Shown: positions 35,304 to 44,156, counted from the stretch's first letter. The stretch: 64,000 nt of DNA from Micromonospora parva (GCF_000718515.1 NZ_JNZS01000015.1:1-64000), one strand, 5' to 3'. Notes: generated by a model not told the origin, from the letters alone. Translations and numbers: made by a program.

Positions 35304-35376
35304 TCACCCCTACTGCACTGTCCGCGCTCCGAAGCTACCAATCCAGTTCCTGAACCGGGGCTCAACGCTGCGCTCA

Positions 35377-35868
35377 TCACGCACCACCCGTCCTCGGGTT
35401 CGCAGCGGTAGGGGCCTCAGTCATCCCGAACCCGAGAGCTCTGCTTCGGTACGTGTCCAGCGGGCTAGTGAAGGAAGCCGTGAGCGGCACAGTGCCGGGC
35501 ATCCCGGGCAATGCGACATCAGAGAAGGTAGCGGTGCAGCTAACTGTGGCGGTAACGGTGGTGGGCTGGCCGACAGGCACACCGAAGCCGGTGGTGGAAA
35601 CGGTGACGTCCAGGTCAGCGCAGCTGAGCCCCTGGGCGTCGAGGGTGGAGTTGGCGGCGGCCAGCGCCTGCGCGTTCGCCTCGCTCGCGGTGCGTTCCAG
35701 GGATGCCGTACGGGCGGCGTCGTAGGCCGCCGCTTCAAGCGTCTGGCGGGCGAGGTTGACCCGGCCGCCGATGAGGACACCGGCGAGCAGCGCCAGGATA
35801 GCCGGCGCCACCACCGCCATCTCGATGCTCGCCGAGCCGCGCTGATCGCTGATCCACCAGGTGTTCAT
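35377..35868 (-). CDS. TadE-family pseudopilin-like protein
   Basis: This 163-aa protein is read from ATG 35868, overlapping the upstream stop (ATGA). Its N-terminus DQRGSASIEMAVVAPAILALLAGVLIGGRV has the TadE signature (G-S-x-S-x-E followed by one membrane helix). A Cys pair (GLSCADL, TVSCTA) lies in the extracytoplasmic part. Confidence 0.85.
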   Translation of the reverse strand: MNTWWISDQRGSASIEMAVVAPAILALLAGVLIGGRVNLARQTLEAAAYDAARTASLERTASEANAQALAAANSTLDAQGLSCADLDVTVSTTGFGVPVGQPTTVTATVSCTATFSDVALPGMPGTVPLTASFTSPLDTYRSRALGFGMTEAPTAANPRTGGA

Positions 35869-36293
35869 GGCGTGGTTGGCCGCTCGACGGGTCCGTGGGC
35901 GGACTTGCTGATGGTCCAGCTGAACCCTGGTAACACCGTGATCGCGTGGCCGGTAACGGTAACGTGCACCTCTGTTCCAGTGCGGGTGACGTCGACCTGC
36001 TGGTCCTCCAAGCCCACCCCAGCGGTCGACAGAAAGCTGATGGCTCGTGTCTCTCCAGCTGCGGCTGACGATTGGTAACCCCGTGCAGCGTTGACCCCTT
36101 GTGTGGCCGCACCCAGCGCGATGGACTGCGCGAAGAAGACCAGCCCGGCCTGAACGACGGCGAAGGTCAGCAGGATCATCGGCAACGCGATGATGGCGAA
36201 CTCGACAGGTGAGCTGCCACGGTCGTTGAGCCAGGGACCCGTCTGCCCGCGTCTGGTCAGGCTCAGGCAGACGGTGGGCTGCCAACGGGTCAC
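35865..36293 (-). CDS. TadE-family pseudopilin-like protein
   Basis: This 142-aa protein has NDRGSSPVEFAIIALPMILLTFAVVQAGLVF, the TadE motif RGSSxVEF with a membrane helix. Its ATG overlaps the stop of the Flp-like gene and its stop overlaps the next TadE gene, a coupled pair of minor pilins. Confidence 0.85.
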   Translation of the reverse strand: MTRWQPTVCLSLTRRGQTGPWLNDRGSSPVEFAIIALPMILLTFAVVQAGLVFFAQSIALGAATQGVNAARGYQSSAAAGETRAISFLSTAGVGLEDQQVDVTRTGTEVHVTVTGHAITVLPGFSWTISKSAHGPVERPTTP

Positions 36294-36490
36294 GGCTGGG
36301 TGGGAATGAGGGCGACCCAGCCGTTGGCGACGGCCACGATCGCACCGGCGACGACCACAGCGCCGGCGACGAGAATGGCGGTGATGACGGCGGTACCGAC
36401 TGGGCTGTCGCCGCGGTCAGCCTGAGCTGGATCGGTCAGGTACTGCCAGCGAGTCACCAGACGGGTGGTGATGCCGTGGATGGTGAACAT
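36290..36490 (-). CDS. Flp-pilin-like small membrane protein
   Basis: This 66-aa protein has a short N-terminal polar region, RGDSPVGTAVITAILVAGAVVVAGAIVAVANGWV as a single helix with a Gly-x-(D/S) processing-like site in front, and a short tail. Size, position between TadC and TadE, and prepilin-like helix suggest the major Flp pilin or a relative. The usual E at +5 after cleavage is not evident. Confidence 0.6.
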   Translation of the reverse strand: MFTIHGITTRLVTRWQYLTDPAQADRGDSPVGTAVITAILVAGAVVVAGAIVAVANGWVALIPTQP

Positions 36491-36520
36491 GCGGGTTCCT
36501 TCCGTGGAGGGATGTCGAAA

Positions 36521-37378
36521 TCAGCGGACGAACAGTCGGGCCATGAACGGGTAGCCGATGAGGACAAGGAGTACGAGGATCAGCGCCGCAGCGGGGATGT
36601 CGAGCTTGTTGGTACGCAGCTCGGCCAGGGCGAGGGCCTCAGTGCGGATCCGGTCTCGCATCGAGTCGGCGCGAGCGCGGAGTGTCTGATGGACGTTGGC
36701 GCCTTCGCTGCCGGCGGTACGCATGATGTCCGCCAGGTCACCCAGCTCGATGACCTCGATGTCGCGGGCGAGGACCTTCAGTTCGTCCCATGGCGGTCGC
36801 AGTTGCAGCTGGGCGCTGAGCAGAGCTTCTCGGATGCGGGCGAAGACCCAGCCGTGGCAGACGCTGGCCGCGCGGTCCAGCGACTCCACCGGGCCATGTC
36901 CGCCAAGAACCTGATGCGCCGCAAGGTCGAGGTAGGTGCACATGGCCCTGGTGAACTCGGCCCGAGCGACCGCGGCCTTCGACACGACCTCACGGTGGGC
37001 CAGTACTGCACCGGCCAGGGCCGCGGCGATCGTCGCGCCCACAGGGATGAACACCGGGATTGGCAGCGACAGCACCGCAACGGCGACGGTGATCAGGGCG
37101 GGCAGGATGAAACAGAACAGCGCCGACAGGCCCAAGGTGAGGAAGTACTGGTCGGTGGTGCGGTCCAGCAGCCGCAGGTCGGCGTACGGCACCGTGAAGC
37201 GTCGCCGAAGCCAGCTGATGCCGGCCGGGGTATTGCTGGCAGCGCTCAGCGGGTGAAGCCGCCGAAGCGCGGGACCCAGCGCCGGCGGAGCGGGAATCAG
37301 CTGTACGACCAGCAGGAACACCCCGAGCCCGGCCATCGCGCCGGCGAGGACCATGGCGGTGAGGTAGCTGTTGCTCAT
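36521..37378 (-). CDS. tadC: TadC, type II secretion F-family membrane protein
   Basis: This 285-aa polytopic inner-membrane protein has the GspF/TadC pattern: two N-terminal helices (LTAMVLAGAMAGLGVFLLVV; FCFILPALITVAVAVLSLPIPVFIPVGATIAAALAG), a cytoplasmic domain with FARIREALLSAQLQLRPPWDEL and LGDLADIMRTAGSEGANVHQTLRARAD, and C-terminal helices. With TadB it forms the platform for pilus assembly. ATG 37378 overlaps the TadB stop. Confidence 0.88.
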   Translation of the reverse strand: MSNSYLTAMVLAGAMAGLGVFLLVVQLIPAPPALGPALRRLHPLSAASNTPAGISWLRRRFTVPYADLRLLDRTTDQYFLTLGLSALFCFILPALITVAVAVLSLPIPVFIPVGATIAAALAGAVLAHREVVSKAAVARAEFTRAMCTYLDLAAHQVLGGHGPVESLDRAASVCHGWVFARIREALLSAQLQLRPPWDELKVLARDIEVIELGDLADIMRTAGSEGANVHQTLRARADSMRDRIRTEALALAELRTNKLDIPAAALILVLLVLIGYPFMARLFVR

Positions 37379-38280
37379 GCTCTCGCCGCCAAGGTCTGCA
37401 CCTCGACCGGTGGTAGCAGCCGTTCCCGCTTCGGCGGCAGGCTGAGCTTGCGGACCGAAGTCATGAGCACGACGTACAGGCCGGCGAGGAAGAGCAGCAC
37501 GAGCTGCCCGAGCACGCTGCCGTACGGCTGCAGGTAGTGCGGGTTGATCACCCCGTAAGCCAGCAGCAGGATGGTCATGCCAGTCAGGAACCGAACGGCG
37601 AAGCGTGGGCCCTCGCGTTTCGCGTCCACCGTCGAGCGCATCTCGATCTCGGCCGCGATGGATCGGCTGATGCCGGTCAGCACTTCGTGCAGACCTTCAC
37701 CGCGGTCAGTGACGTGCAGCATGAGCGGGGCGATGACCTGGTCAGCGGTGTAGTCGGTGAGGTCGTCGGCCATCTGCTGGAGAGCAGAGATCGGGTCGGC
37801 GCTGCCCTGCAGACGCGCCGCCAGGTCGCGGACCTCCTGCTCGATGAGCTGCGGTGCCGTCGCGGCGGTGGCGACTACGGCCTGCTGCAGACCGATTCCC
37901 CGGGCGACGATGTCAGCCAGCCGGCGAGTCCAGGCTTCCACGGCCTCCAGCCGGGCAATCGCCTGCTTCTCCGCGCGACCGGCGGCGAACAGCCACGGTA
38001 TGCCGGGGAGGGCAATGCCGATGATCACCCCCGCGGCGGGCCAGCCGCTCAACAACCAGGTCAGGGCCCCGACGCCAATCGCCATCAACAACTTGGTCTG
38101 GCGGGCGCGTTGCTCCCGACGCGTACGTCCAGGTCCAGTCCACCAACGGCGGGCCCGCTGGTGTAGACGAGACGGAGGCCGGGGCGGCTGGGTGGTCCCC
38201 GCGACGCCGACAACGCCTAGGACCGCACCGGAGACAGCAAGCATGCCCGCCAGCACCGCAGCGAGGTCGAGCAGGCTCAT
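37375..38280 (-). CDS. tadB: TadB, type II secretion F-family membrane protein
   Basis: This 301-aa protein is read from ATG 38280, overlapping the TadA stop by ATGA. It has an N-terminal helix, a cytoplasmic T2SF domain (ARLQGSADPISALQQMADDLTD...LMLHVTDRGEGLHEVLTGISRSIAAEIEMRSTVDAKREGPRF) and C-terminal membrane helices. It pairs with TadC in the inner-membrane platform. Confidence 0.87.
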   Translation of the reverse strand: MSLLDLAAVLAGMLAVSGAVLGVVGVAGTTQPPRPPSRLHQRARRWWTGPGRTRREQRARQTKLLMAIGVGALTWLLSGWPAAGVIIGIALPGIPWLFAAGRAEKQAIARLEAVEAWTRRLADIVARGIGLQQAVVATAATAPQLIEQEVRDLAARLQGSADPISALQQMADDLTDYTADQVIAPLMLHVTDRGEGLHEVLTGISRSIAAEIEMRSTVDAKREGPRFAVRFLTGMTILLLAYGVINPHYLQPYGSVLGQLVLLFLAGLYVVLMTSVRKLSLPPKRERLLPPVEVQTLAARA

Positions 38281-39803
38281 CGCTGCCTCTTCAAAGTGTC
38301 GAGACCGGCCGTCCAAGCGCCGTGGTTGTGCTCGCCCTGCTGGATGTAGGCGGTCAGTTGGCGCGGGTCGTAGCCGATACGCAGCAGCGGTTCGAGTAGC
38401 CGCTCCGGTAGGTGCCGGGGCACGGCGCGGCCATCTGGGCCAGGCCCGAATATCTGGGTCGTGACGAGTTGGTCTCCGCTCATCCCGCCCACTTCAAGAA
38501 CTTCCGAGACGTAGCGGTGTTTGCGCCCACCGAGCTTGGTTTCGTCCTCGACGTTGACGTACACGATGAGGTCGATGGCGCCGCCGGCCATCCGCCGTGC
38601 CAGTTCGGCGGTCATCTCGGGCCCGTGCTGCAGCGCCAGCTCGATGACGCGGTCCATCACTGCGCGGGGGTGCCGGGCGTGGATGGTGCAGAGCGAGCCC
38701 TTGCTGGTAGCCATGGCCTGCAGCATCGGCACGATCTCCCGGGATCGGACCTCACCGACGATGATCCGCTGCACGGACATCCGGAGGGTAAGCGGGATCA
38801 TGTCCATGATCGTGACCTCGCCGGCGGGCCGACCGTCGGCACCGCGGGATCCGTGGCCTTCCCGCGACTCGAGGCTCATCGCCCATCGGTGTCGTCCGGT
38901 GGTGTGCAGACCGAGCTCGCGGGACTCCTCAAGAGTGACGAACTGCTCCCGGTCGGGGATCTCCCGGGCCAGACCACGTAGCAGGGTGGTCTTACCGGCA
39001 TCGGCCAGTCCGGCGACCATGATGTTGAGGCCAGCTGCCATGGCCGCCTTGAGGAACTGGCAGATCAGGTCATCCATGGCGCCATACCGGTCGCGGAGGT
39101 CCTCCAGGCTGACATCCATCAGGGTGTGCCGGCGGATGGCCGCGTAGGGGCGCACCGCCACCTGCATGAGCACGGTGAGACGGCTACCATCCGGCAGCTG
39201 CATGTCCAGCCACGGCTTGGTCGACGACAGCGAGCGCTCGGTCGCGCCTGCGCGCATCGCCAGGACCTGGAACATGTCGATGAGTTCCTTGTCGGTCTCG
39301 GCGACCGGCTCACCCACCGTGATCCGACCGTCGGTGTGCTCGATCCGCACGTTGTCGCAGCCGAGGATGTGGATGTTGACGATGTCCGGACGATCAAGCA
39401 GCTGCTGCAGACGGCCGAGGCCGAACATGTCGGCCGCGACCGCATCGAGCAGGGCGTCTTCTTCCGCCTGCGAGATCGGCTGCCCGGCCTGATGCAGCGC
39501 GTCGACGTGCTCGCGTACCAGCCGAGCGGCGATGCGCTCCGCTTCGGCGTGTCGGTGGGCGTTGGAGACGTTGGGCGTCTCCCTGAGTGCGACGGTGAGC
39601 TCCGCGCTGACTCGGGCACGCAGCAGTCGCACCGCTGCGTAATCGATGTTGACCGGCGCAGAGTGATGTACGGCGGCGGGCGAGTCAGGCTTTGACCTGA
39701 AGGCTGCAGGATTGCCATTCGTCGGCCAGCGGTGACCGTTCGTGGCAACGCGGTCGACCGGCGCCGGCCATGTCGGGCCGCTGGACGGGCGCTCATCAGG
39801 CAC
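38277..39803 (-). CDS. tadA: TadA/CpaF pilus assembly ATPase
   Basis: This 508-aa cytoplasmic hexameric ATPase powers Flp pilus extension. GTG 39803 is preceded by GGGGAG and overlaps the end of the CpaE-like gene. The P-loop reads GLADAGKTT (Lys271), a variant of the usual G-x-T-G-S-G-K-T. The Asp box and Walker B regions (VTLEESRELGLH; RIIVGEVRSREIVPMLQAM) and the His box (CTIHARHPRAVMDRVIEL) are intact. The N-terminal 80 residues are polar and variable. Confidence 0.92.
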   Translation of the reverse strand: MPDERPSSGPTWPAPVDRVATNGHRWPTNGNPAAFRSKPDSPAAVHHSAPVNIDYAAVRLLRARVSAELTVALRETPNVSNAHRHAEAERIAARLVREHVDALHQAGQPISQAEEDALLDAVAADMFGLGRLQQLLDRPDIVNIHILGCDNVRIEHTDGRITVGEPVAETDKELIDMFQVLAMRAGATERSLSSTKPWLDMQLPDGSRLTVLMQVAVRPYAAIRRHTLMDVSLEDLRDRYGAMDDLICQFLKAAMAAGLNIMVAGLADAGKTTLLRGLAREIPDREQFVTLEESRELGLHTTGRHRWAMSLESREGHGSRGADGRPAGEVTIMDMIPLTLRMSVQRIIVGEVRSREIVPMLQAMATSKGSLCTIHARHPRAVMDRVIELALQHGPEMTAELARRMAGGAIDLIVYVNVEDETKLGGRKHRYVSEVLEVGGMSGDQLVTTQIFGPGPDGRAVPRHLPERLLEPLLRIGYDPRQLTAYIQQGEHNHGAWTAGLDTLKRQR

Positions 39804-40602
39804 GGCCACTCCCCCTCGTTGACGTAGGTGCCAGACGTGCGCGCCGCCGTGCGATGGCGTCGCGTACCACCGGCTCCGCGCTGGCTGCGGCTCGGAGTAA
39901 CCGCTCGCTGCCTCGCAGTCGACCACCGCCGTCGCTCAACACCTCGGCGGTACGCCGGTCGTCGGGAAGCTCGATCGCGGTGGGTAGCTGCAGTCGCTGC
40001 TCGATGTCTCGTCGGCTGTAGAGACCATCGCCAATCAGGGCCAGGGCAAGAGACCCGGTCCCCTGGCCGTACTGGGTCAGTTCTCGCCGGAGCATCTCCG
40101 CCGCTCCTGCTGCCGGTGCGATGGTCCGCAGGGTCGCCACGCGTACCACGAGGAGCAGAAGATCGGCGCGGAGCAGCAGCGGCCACGGCGGTGTGCTGGT
40201 CGCGAGTCGGCCGCAGTCGGCGATGACGTCGTAGCCGGGATCGCGATACTCCAACTGGCCGAGGAATGCGGTCAGCGGCTCCCAGGTCGGTCGGATGGTG
40301 CCCGCCTGGACTGTGTCGTTGATGCCCGGCAGGACGAGACGCTGTCCAGGATCCTTGGCGTCGAGGTCGACGAGCTGGTGAGGAAAGGCGTCGGCGAGCT
40401 GGTCGCGGAGGGCCGCCGCGGCCAGCGGCAGGAGGCCGATCGGTGGGATCTCAAGTCTGGATAGATACCCGCTCAGGATGCTGCCGCCAGCCGGGTCGCA
40501 CTCGGCAAGTACGGTGCGTCCCTGCCAGGACAGAGTGCACGCTAACGCGGTGGTGGTGACGCCGGGCGAACCCTTGGCCGAAACCATCGCAATGATGGCC
40601 AC
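39796..40602 (-). CDS. cpaE: CpaE-like MinD/ParA-type ATPase
   Basis: This 268-aa protein has a deviant Walker A AKGSPGVTTTALA at its start and VLAECDPAGGS following it, as in CpaE/TadZ proteins, which place the pilus machine in the cell. Conserved Lys of the deviant motif is present at residue 10. It lies directly after the CpaB gene and overlaps TadA. Confidence 0.85.
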   Translation of the reverse strand: MAIIAMVSAKGSPGVTTTALACTLSWQGRTVLAECDPAGGSILSGYLSRLEIPPIGLLPLAAAALRDQLADAFPHQLVDLDAKDPGQRLVLPGINDTVQAGTIRPTWEPLTAFLGQLEYRDPGYDVIADCGRLATSTPPWPLLLRADLLLLVVRVATLRTIAPAAGAAEMLRRELTQYGQGTGSLALALIGDGLYSRRDIEQRLQLPTAIELPDDRRTAEVLSDGGGRLRGSERLLRAAASAEPVVRDAIARRRARLAPTSTRGSGRA

Positions 40603-40603
40603 G

Positions 40604-41284
40604 TCAGCTCCCCGTGGTCAGTGCGACGACGATTTGACCGGCAGCCGCACGGGACGCGATGAGCGGTCCTTCCCGATCGGGGACAGCGACGTTGAGGAGC
40701 GTTGTTCCTTCCTTGGCGCCGGCCCGTACGTCCACCACTGTGGCCTTGATGCTGATCGGCGTAGCCGTCGGCTGCTGCTGGCTCGAGACCGGACCGTCGT
40801 CCGCGGTGACGACGAGCAGTACCCGAGCACCAGCCTTCACCCTCTCGGCGGGCATGCGCTCCTGCGGCAGGCTGACCCCCACCAGCTGCTCACCCTGCTT
40901 CGGTACCGCCGTCTCGGTCAGCTGCGCCCTGGTCAGCAAGGTTCCGGATACCAGTCCGACTGCGGCGAACTTGCCGACAACTTCGTTGGCAGCGCTGGCT
41001 CTGATCGGCTTGAGCGCCGGGTCGACGGTGATGCGTACCGTGCGGAGATCCGACCGATCGATGGCGGAGCCGGCCTCGACCGCGCTGTTCACTGCCAGGT
41101 ACTCCGCAGTGGTGCCGACCTTGCGTAGTACTGCAGCAGCAATCAGTCCACCGGCCGCAACGAGCGCTACCGCCAACCAGACGAGTGCTGGCCGCCAGCG
41201 GCGTTGGGGTGCAACCCGGGGAACGGCGTACGGTGCAGCAACCGGCGAGGCAGTGCGGGAGGGCGTGATCGGTGCGCTCGTCAT
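40604..41284 (-). CDS. cpaB: CpaB/RcpC-like SAF-domain pilus protein
   Basis: This 226-aa protein is read from ATG 41284 (ATGA overlap with the upstream stop). It has a transmembrane helix (PALVWLAVALVAAGGLIAAAVL) and a periplasm-side SAF domain (LAVNSAVEAGSAIDRSDLRTVRITVDP...GKFAAVGLVSGTLLTRAQL). CpaB/RcpC proteins support the Tad machine at the cell wall. Confidence 0.85.
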   Translation of the reverse strand: MTSAPITPSRTASPVAAPYAVPRVAPQRRWRPALVWLAVALVAAGGLIAAAVLRKVGTTAEYLAVNSAVEAGSAIDRSDLRTVRITVDPALKPIRASAANEVVGKFAAVGLVSGTLLTRAQLTETAVPKQGEQLVGVSLPQERMPAERVKAGARVLLVVTADDGPVSSQQQPTATPISIKATVVDVRAGAKEGTTLLNVAVPDREGPLIASRAAAGQIVVALTTGS

Positions 41285-42165
41285 GACGTGATCACCTGCA
41301 GTTCGTCGATGTCGATCGTGGTCGTGGAGGACAGGTCGACGGTCTGGGATCCGGTGGTCCCGCCTCCACCGCTCCACGTGACCAGCCACGACGTGGTCGC
41401 TGTGACCGTGTATCGACCTCCGGCCTCGGTGCTGCTCGGCCGGGAGTAGCCGTCATAGCCGCAGTCCGGCGACTTCTTGTTGCCGTATGAGGGCTGATGA
41501 GGGGTGCCCGGCGTGGTGCAGGTGACCGAACTGCCGTCGCCCATGCTCCAAACGATCTTCTGCGCCTTGGCGGTGGCGGTCACTGACCGTCCTGGCACTG
41601 CCGCTGTCCGCGTGATCGGGCCCCAGGTACTGGGACTCACCGTGTTCCAGAGCCAAATGGGCAGTCCGACCAGGCCGGCGCCGTCTGTCTGTGGAGCGAT
41701 TCCGATGTTCGGACCGTCCAGGTTCATCTGGGCGACGGCTCGTTGAGCGAGCTCCTGGTACGACGGCAGGATTCCCGCTGGCGGATCCGCCGACCAGGTC
41801 GCCGGCGTCTGCGAGGCGACACCTCCATAGATGCCGCACGTGCGGATGCTCCAGTAACCATCGGTCCGGCCGCCCGGCGGAGGGGGGACTCGGCTGACGT
41901 AGCAGGAGCCGTCCCAAACGCCGAGGCCATCGACCACGCACGGCACGGTCTGGCCCTCGTAGCTGCAGCCCTGGCCGGCACCGCCACCGTTGTTGCTGCC
42001 TCCGCCGCCGTTACCGCCGCCCCCGGTTCCGGGCTTCTCCACAACCCAGTAGCAGTTGCCCAGTGCGTCGCAGTGCTCGTAGTCGGCGTACGCCGCGTTC
42101 GGTGCTACGAGACTGCCGCCGCCGATCGCGAGGATCAGGGCGGTGAACACCCTGCGGATCAACAT
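41281..42165 (-). CDS. Secreted Gly/Cys-rich protein of the Tad locus
   Basis: This 294-aa protein is read from ATG 42165. A signal peptide (VFTALILAIGGGSLVAPNAAYA) is followed by a Cys-containing, Gly/Asn-rich stretch, then a domain with GYWSIRTCGIYG, VWSMGDGSSVTC and a closing immunoglobulin-like segment (RYTVTATTSWLVTWSGGGG). Such PKD-like secreted proteins (MGDGS motif) precede CpaB in many actinobacterial tad loci. It is likely a surface or periplasmic component; exact role unknown. Confidence 0.75.
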   Translation of the reverse strand: MLIRRVFTALILAIGGGSLVAPNAAYADYEHCDALGNCYWVVEKPGTGGGGNGGGGSNNGGGAGQGCSYEGQTVPCVVDGLGVWDGSCYVSRVPPPPGGRTDGYWSIRTCGIYGGVASQTPATWSADPPAGILPSYQELAQRAVAQMNLDGPNIGIAPQTDGAGLVGLPIWLWNTVSPSTWGPITRTAAVPGRSVTATAKAQKIVWSMGDGSSVTCTTPGTPHQPSYGNKKSPDCGYDGYSRPSSTEAGGRYTVTATTSWLVTWSGGGGTTGSQTVDLSSTTTIDIDELQVITS

Positions 42166-42722
42166 GGCCTCTCCCGCTGGGCGCTGACCTCTCGAATACG
42201 CCACTGGCCATCGTCGAACAGCTCCGCCTTCGCGATCACCACGTACCTCGTTGCCTGGCCCGTGGTCCGCACCGACTTGCCGGTCTTCTTGGAGACCACA
42301 TCCCACGCGCCGGTGTCGAAGCAGTCCTCCACCTCTGCGGCGAAGGGACGTCGGCTCGTGTCGACCGTGCTCACCTTGGGCGTGGAGGTGGGTTCCCCCT
42401 TCGTGACGAGTCCTTGCTGAAACTTGATCAGCAGGTCCTGGCGCACGGTCAGCAGCGCAGGCTCAGCCACGAATCGGTCAAGTTTGGCGTTGTAGTCGCC
42501 CTTGTTCGACGCGGTGACATAAGCCCGTACGTAGTTCCGGTAAGCGGCCAGTGCGGACGCCTTCACACTGGCGTCCTCCGCGTCGATGCTGGGAGGCGGT
42601 TGTGAACTGACCGGTCCTGCATCCGGCGTGGCACCGCCATCGTCCGAGGTGCATGCCATCAGGTTCAGGGCTAGGGCAGCTGCGATGGCGGCGCGGCTCG
42701 TGATCAGTTGAATCTGACGCAA
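42159..42722 (-). CDS. Lipoprotein, first gene of the Tad operon
   Basis: This 187-aa protein has a signal peptide ending in a lipobox ALNLMAC (Cys24), then a Pro/Ser-rich linker and a small alpha/beta domain (AYRNYVRAYVTASNKGDYNAKLDRFVAEP) like those of actinobacterial lipoproteins with an NTF2-type fold. The start is TTG 42722 with GGGGGAAG in front. It overlaps the next gene by 7 bases. Confidence 0.75.
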   Translation of the reverse strand: MRQIQLITSRAAIAAALALNLMACTSDDGGATPDAGPVSSQPPPSIDAEDASVKASALAAYRNYVRAYVTASNKGDYNAKLDRFVAEPALLTVRQDLLIKFQQGLVTKGEPTSTPKVSTVDTSRRPFAAEVEDCFDTGAWDVVSKKTGKSVRTTGQATRYVVIAKAELFDDGQWRIREVSAQRERPC

Positions 42723-42935
42723 CGACGCTTCCCCCTTTTACTAGGCGTCCAGCCCGTGGCCGTACTGCAGGCTGCAAGGCGGGCTCTTCCGCAACCCCGG
42801 CATTGAGATGACTGGGCCAGGGCCTGGGCAGAGGCGGCAGGTAGTAATGGCGCTGCAGCCGTCGCGGAGGAGCACTCTGGCAGCGGCCAATGACACTTCA
42901 GCCCCGTTGGCCACGCCCGCTGCCAGAGGCTCGTA

Positions 42936-42966
42936 ATGTTACGCACACACCGCGTAGCCATGTCAA
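42936..42966 (-). promoter_or_regulatory. Candidate promoter of the Tad operon
   Basis: On the minus strand, TTGACA (42966-42961) and TAACAT (42941-42936) are separated by 19 bases. The -35 is perfect and the spacing is 1-2 bases long. It would give a 5' leader of about 200 bases before the lipoprotein gene; the rest of 42723-43026 holds no gene. Confidence 0.4.
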
Positions 42967-42968
42967 TG

Positions 42969-42983
42969 CTTGATTCCATCAAG
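42969..42983. promoter_or_regulatory. Palindrome CTTGAT-TCC-ATCAAG between divergent promoters, candidate operator
   Basis: A perfect 6-bp inverted repeat with a 3-base centre lies next to the -35 of the minus-strand candidate promoter. It covers a TTGATT that could be the -35 for the + strand XRE gene (TGTAAA about 16 bases downstream). The XRE protein encoded next to it is the obvious candidate ligand. Confidence 0.35.
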
Positions 42984-43026
42984 GACCTTCGTGTAAACCT
43001 TGTGTTCCAAGTCGCAAGGAGTCCCG

Positions 43027-43479
43027 ATGGTTGATGCGGACGATTCAGCTGGCGAGACGTTCGCCGAACGGCTCGACTGGCTATTTCTCCATGTCAGAGA
43101 CCCCGCGGGTAAGCCCTATAGCGTCCGTCACGTCGCGAACGAGTTGACGCGGCGAGGTTGCAAGATCTCCCACACTCACCTGAGCAACCTCCGACAGGGT
43201 CGATCGCCCGACCCGCGGCGTTCGGTTGTCGACGCCATTGCAGCCTTCTTTGGGCAGCCCCCCACCTTCTTCGCTGAGACGTCAGAGGATCAGCATGAAC
43301 ACAGGCTCGCCCAGGCCCTGACCGATCCGCATATCAAGCAGGTAGCCATGCGCCTGATAGACGCCCGGCTATCACCAGAGGGCCACGCGGCAGTCGTCGC
43401 CATGATCGAGCAGGTGCAGCGACTCGAGGCTGCCGCCCGCAGCCGGCTGAGGAACACCGATCGGCAGCCCCACTCATGA
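43027..43479 (+). CDS. XRE-family regulator (EspR-like)
   Basis: This 150-aa protein is read from ATG 43027 with AAGGAG in front. The N-terminal HTH (FAERLDWLFLHV...SVRHVANELTRRGCKISHTHLSNLRQGRSPDPRRSVVDAIAAFFG) matches the layout of EspR-like XRE regulators; the C-terminal helix (AVVAMIEQVQRLEAAARSRL) probably dimerises. It overlaps the following ImmA/IrrE-like gene (ATGA) and is likely the regulator of this module and perhaps of the divergent Tad operon. Confidence 0.82.
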   Translation: MVDADDSAGETFAERLDWLFLHVRDPAGKPYSVRHVANELTRRGCKISHTHLSNLRQGRSPDPRRSVVDAIAAFFGQPPTFFAETSEDQHEHRLAQALTDPHIKQVAMRLIDARLSPEGHAAVVAMIEQVQRLEAAARSRLRNTDRQPHS

Positions 43480-44096
43480 CCGACGTCCTCAAACAATCAA
43501 GCCACCGGCCGCCGGTCACCGCCGGCTGCGTACGGTTACAGAGCTGGTGGTGGTACGACGACCGGACCACAGCGTGGAACGAGCAGCAGATTCGCCGATG
43601 CGACGAGGTCCTACACAGCCTGACCCTGCCAACGTCCTTCACGGTGGGCGAGTTCTGCACGGAACTGGAGCAGGCCCGAGGCCGACCGCTGGTGGTGAAG
43701 GGTGTCCGGACGCGCCGAGCAGATGCTCGCGCCATGTGGTGCCGCGGCGCGACGACGGATCACATCTTGATCGTTTCGGCTCTACCTCGCCTCCACCGGG
43801 ACCATCTCGTCCTGCACGGCATCGGCCATATGGTCTTCGATCACGTCGGTAGTCCCGCCGTCGGCCGCGATATCAGGAAGGCTCTCCATACAGCCGACCT
43901 GGCCGGCCTGCGGCGGGATCTCAAGCGGGTCGTCTACACCCATCGCGAGGAACACCAGGCCGAGGTGTTCGCCACCCGGGTGCTGCAACTGACGAACGGC
44001 TGGGTAGCACCAAAGCCATCTTCAGGATCCCAGACACAGATGCTGGAGCAGCTCTCCTCCGTTCTCGAGTACCACGCGGGCAGGTCAGTGCGGTGA
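43476..44096 (+). CDS. ImmA/IrrE-like protein with degenerate active site
   Basis: This 206-aa protein has the overall layout of actinobacterial ImmA/IrrE domain proteins that follow XRE genes: an N-terminal helical part (LHSLTLPTSFTVGEFCTELEQARGRPL), then LHGIGHMVFDH. In active members this is HExxH; here the sequence is HGIGH (H114, H118), with Gly in place of the catalytic Glu. A downstream EEHQAEVFATRVLQL matches the third-ligand region. It may bind without cutting. It is coupled to the XRE gene. Confidence 0.75.
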   Translation: MTDVLKQSSHRPPVTAGCVRLQSWWWYDDRTTAWNEQQIRRCDEVLHSLTLPTSFTVGEFCTELEQARGRPLVVKGVRTRRADARAMWCRGATTDHILIVSALPRLHRDHLVLHGIGHMVFDHVGSPAVGRDIRKALHTADLAGLRRDLKRVVYTHREEHQAEVFATRVLQLTNGWVAPKPSSGSQTQMLEQLSSVLEYHAGRSVR

Positions 44097-44156
44097 AGCC
44101 GCCGAGTGCTCGCCACGGGACCAAACCATGCCGGAGCCCGATGAACAGGGAATGCG

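Noticed and set aside
33965-35380. Long minus-strand open frame (471 codons)
   Set aside because: Antisense to the acidic-protein gene at 34449-35303, which has a perfect ribosome site. The translated product is Ser/Arg-rich without any family signature and is a high-GC shadow.
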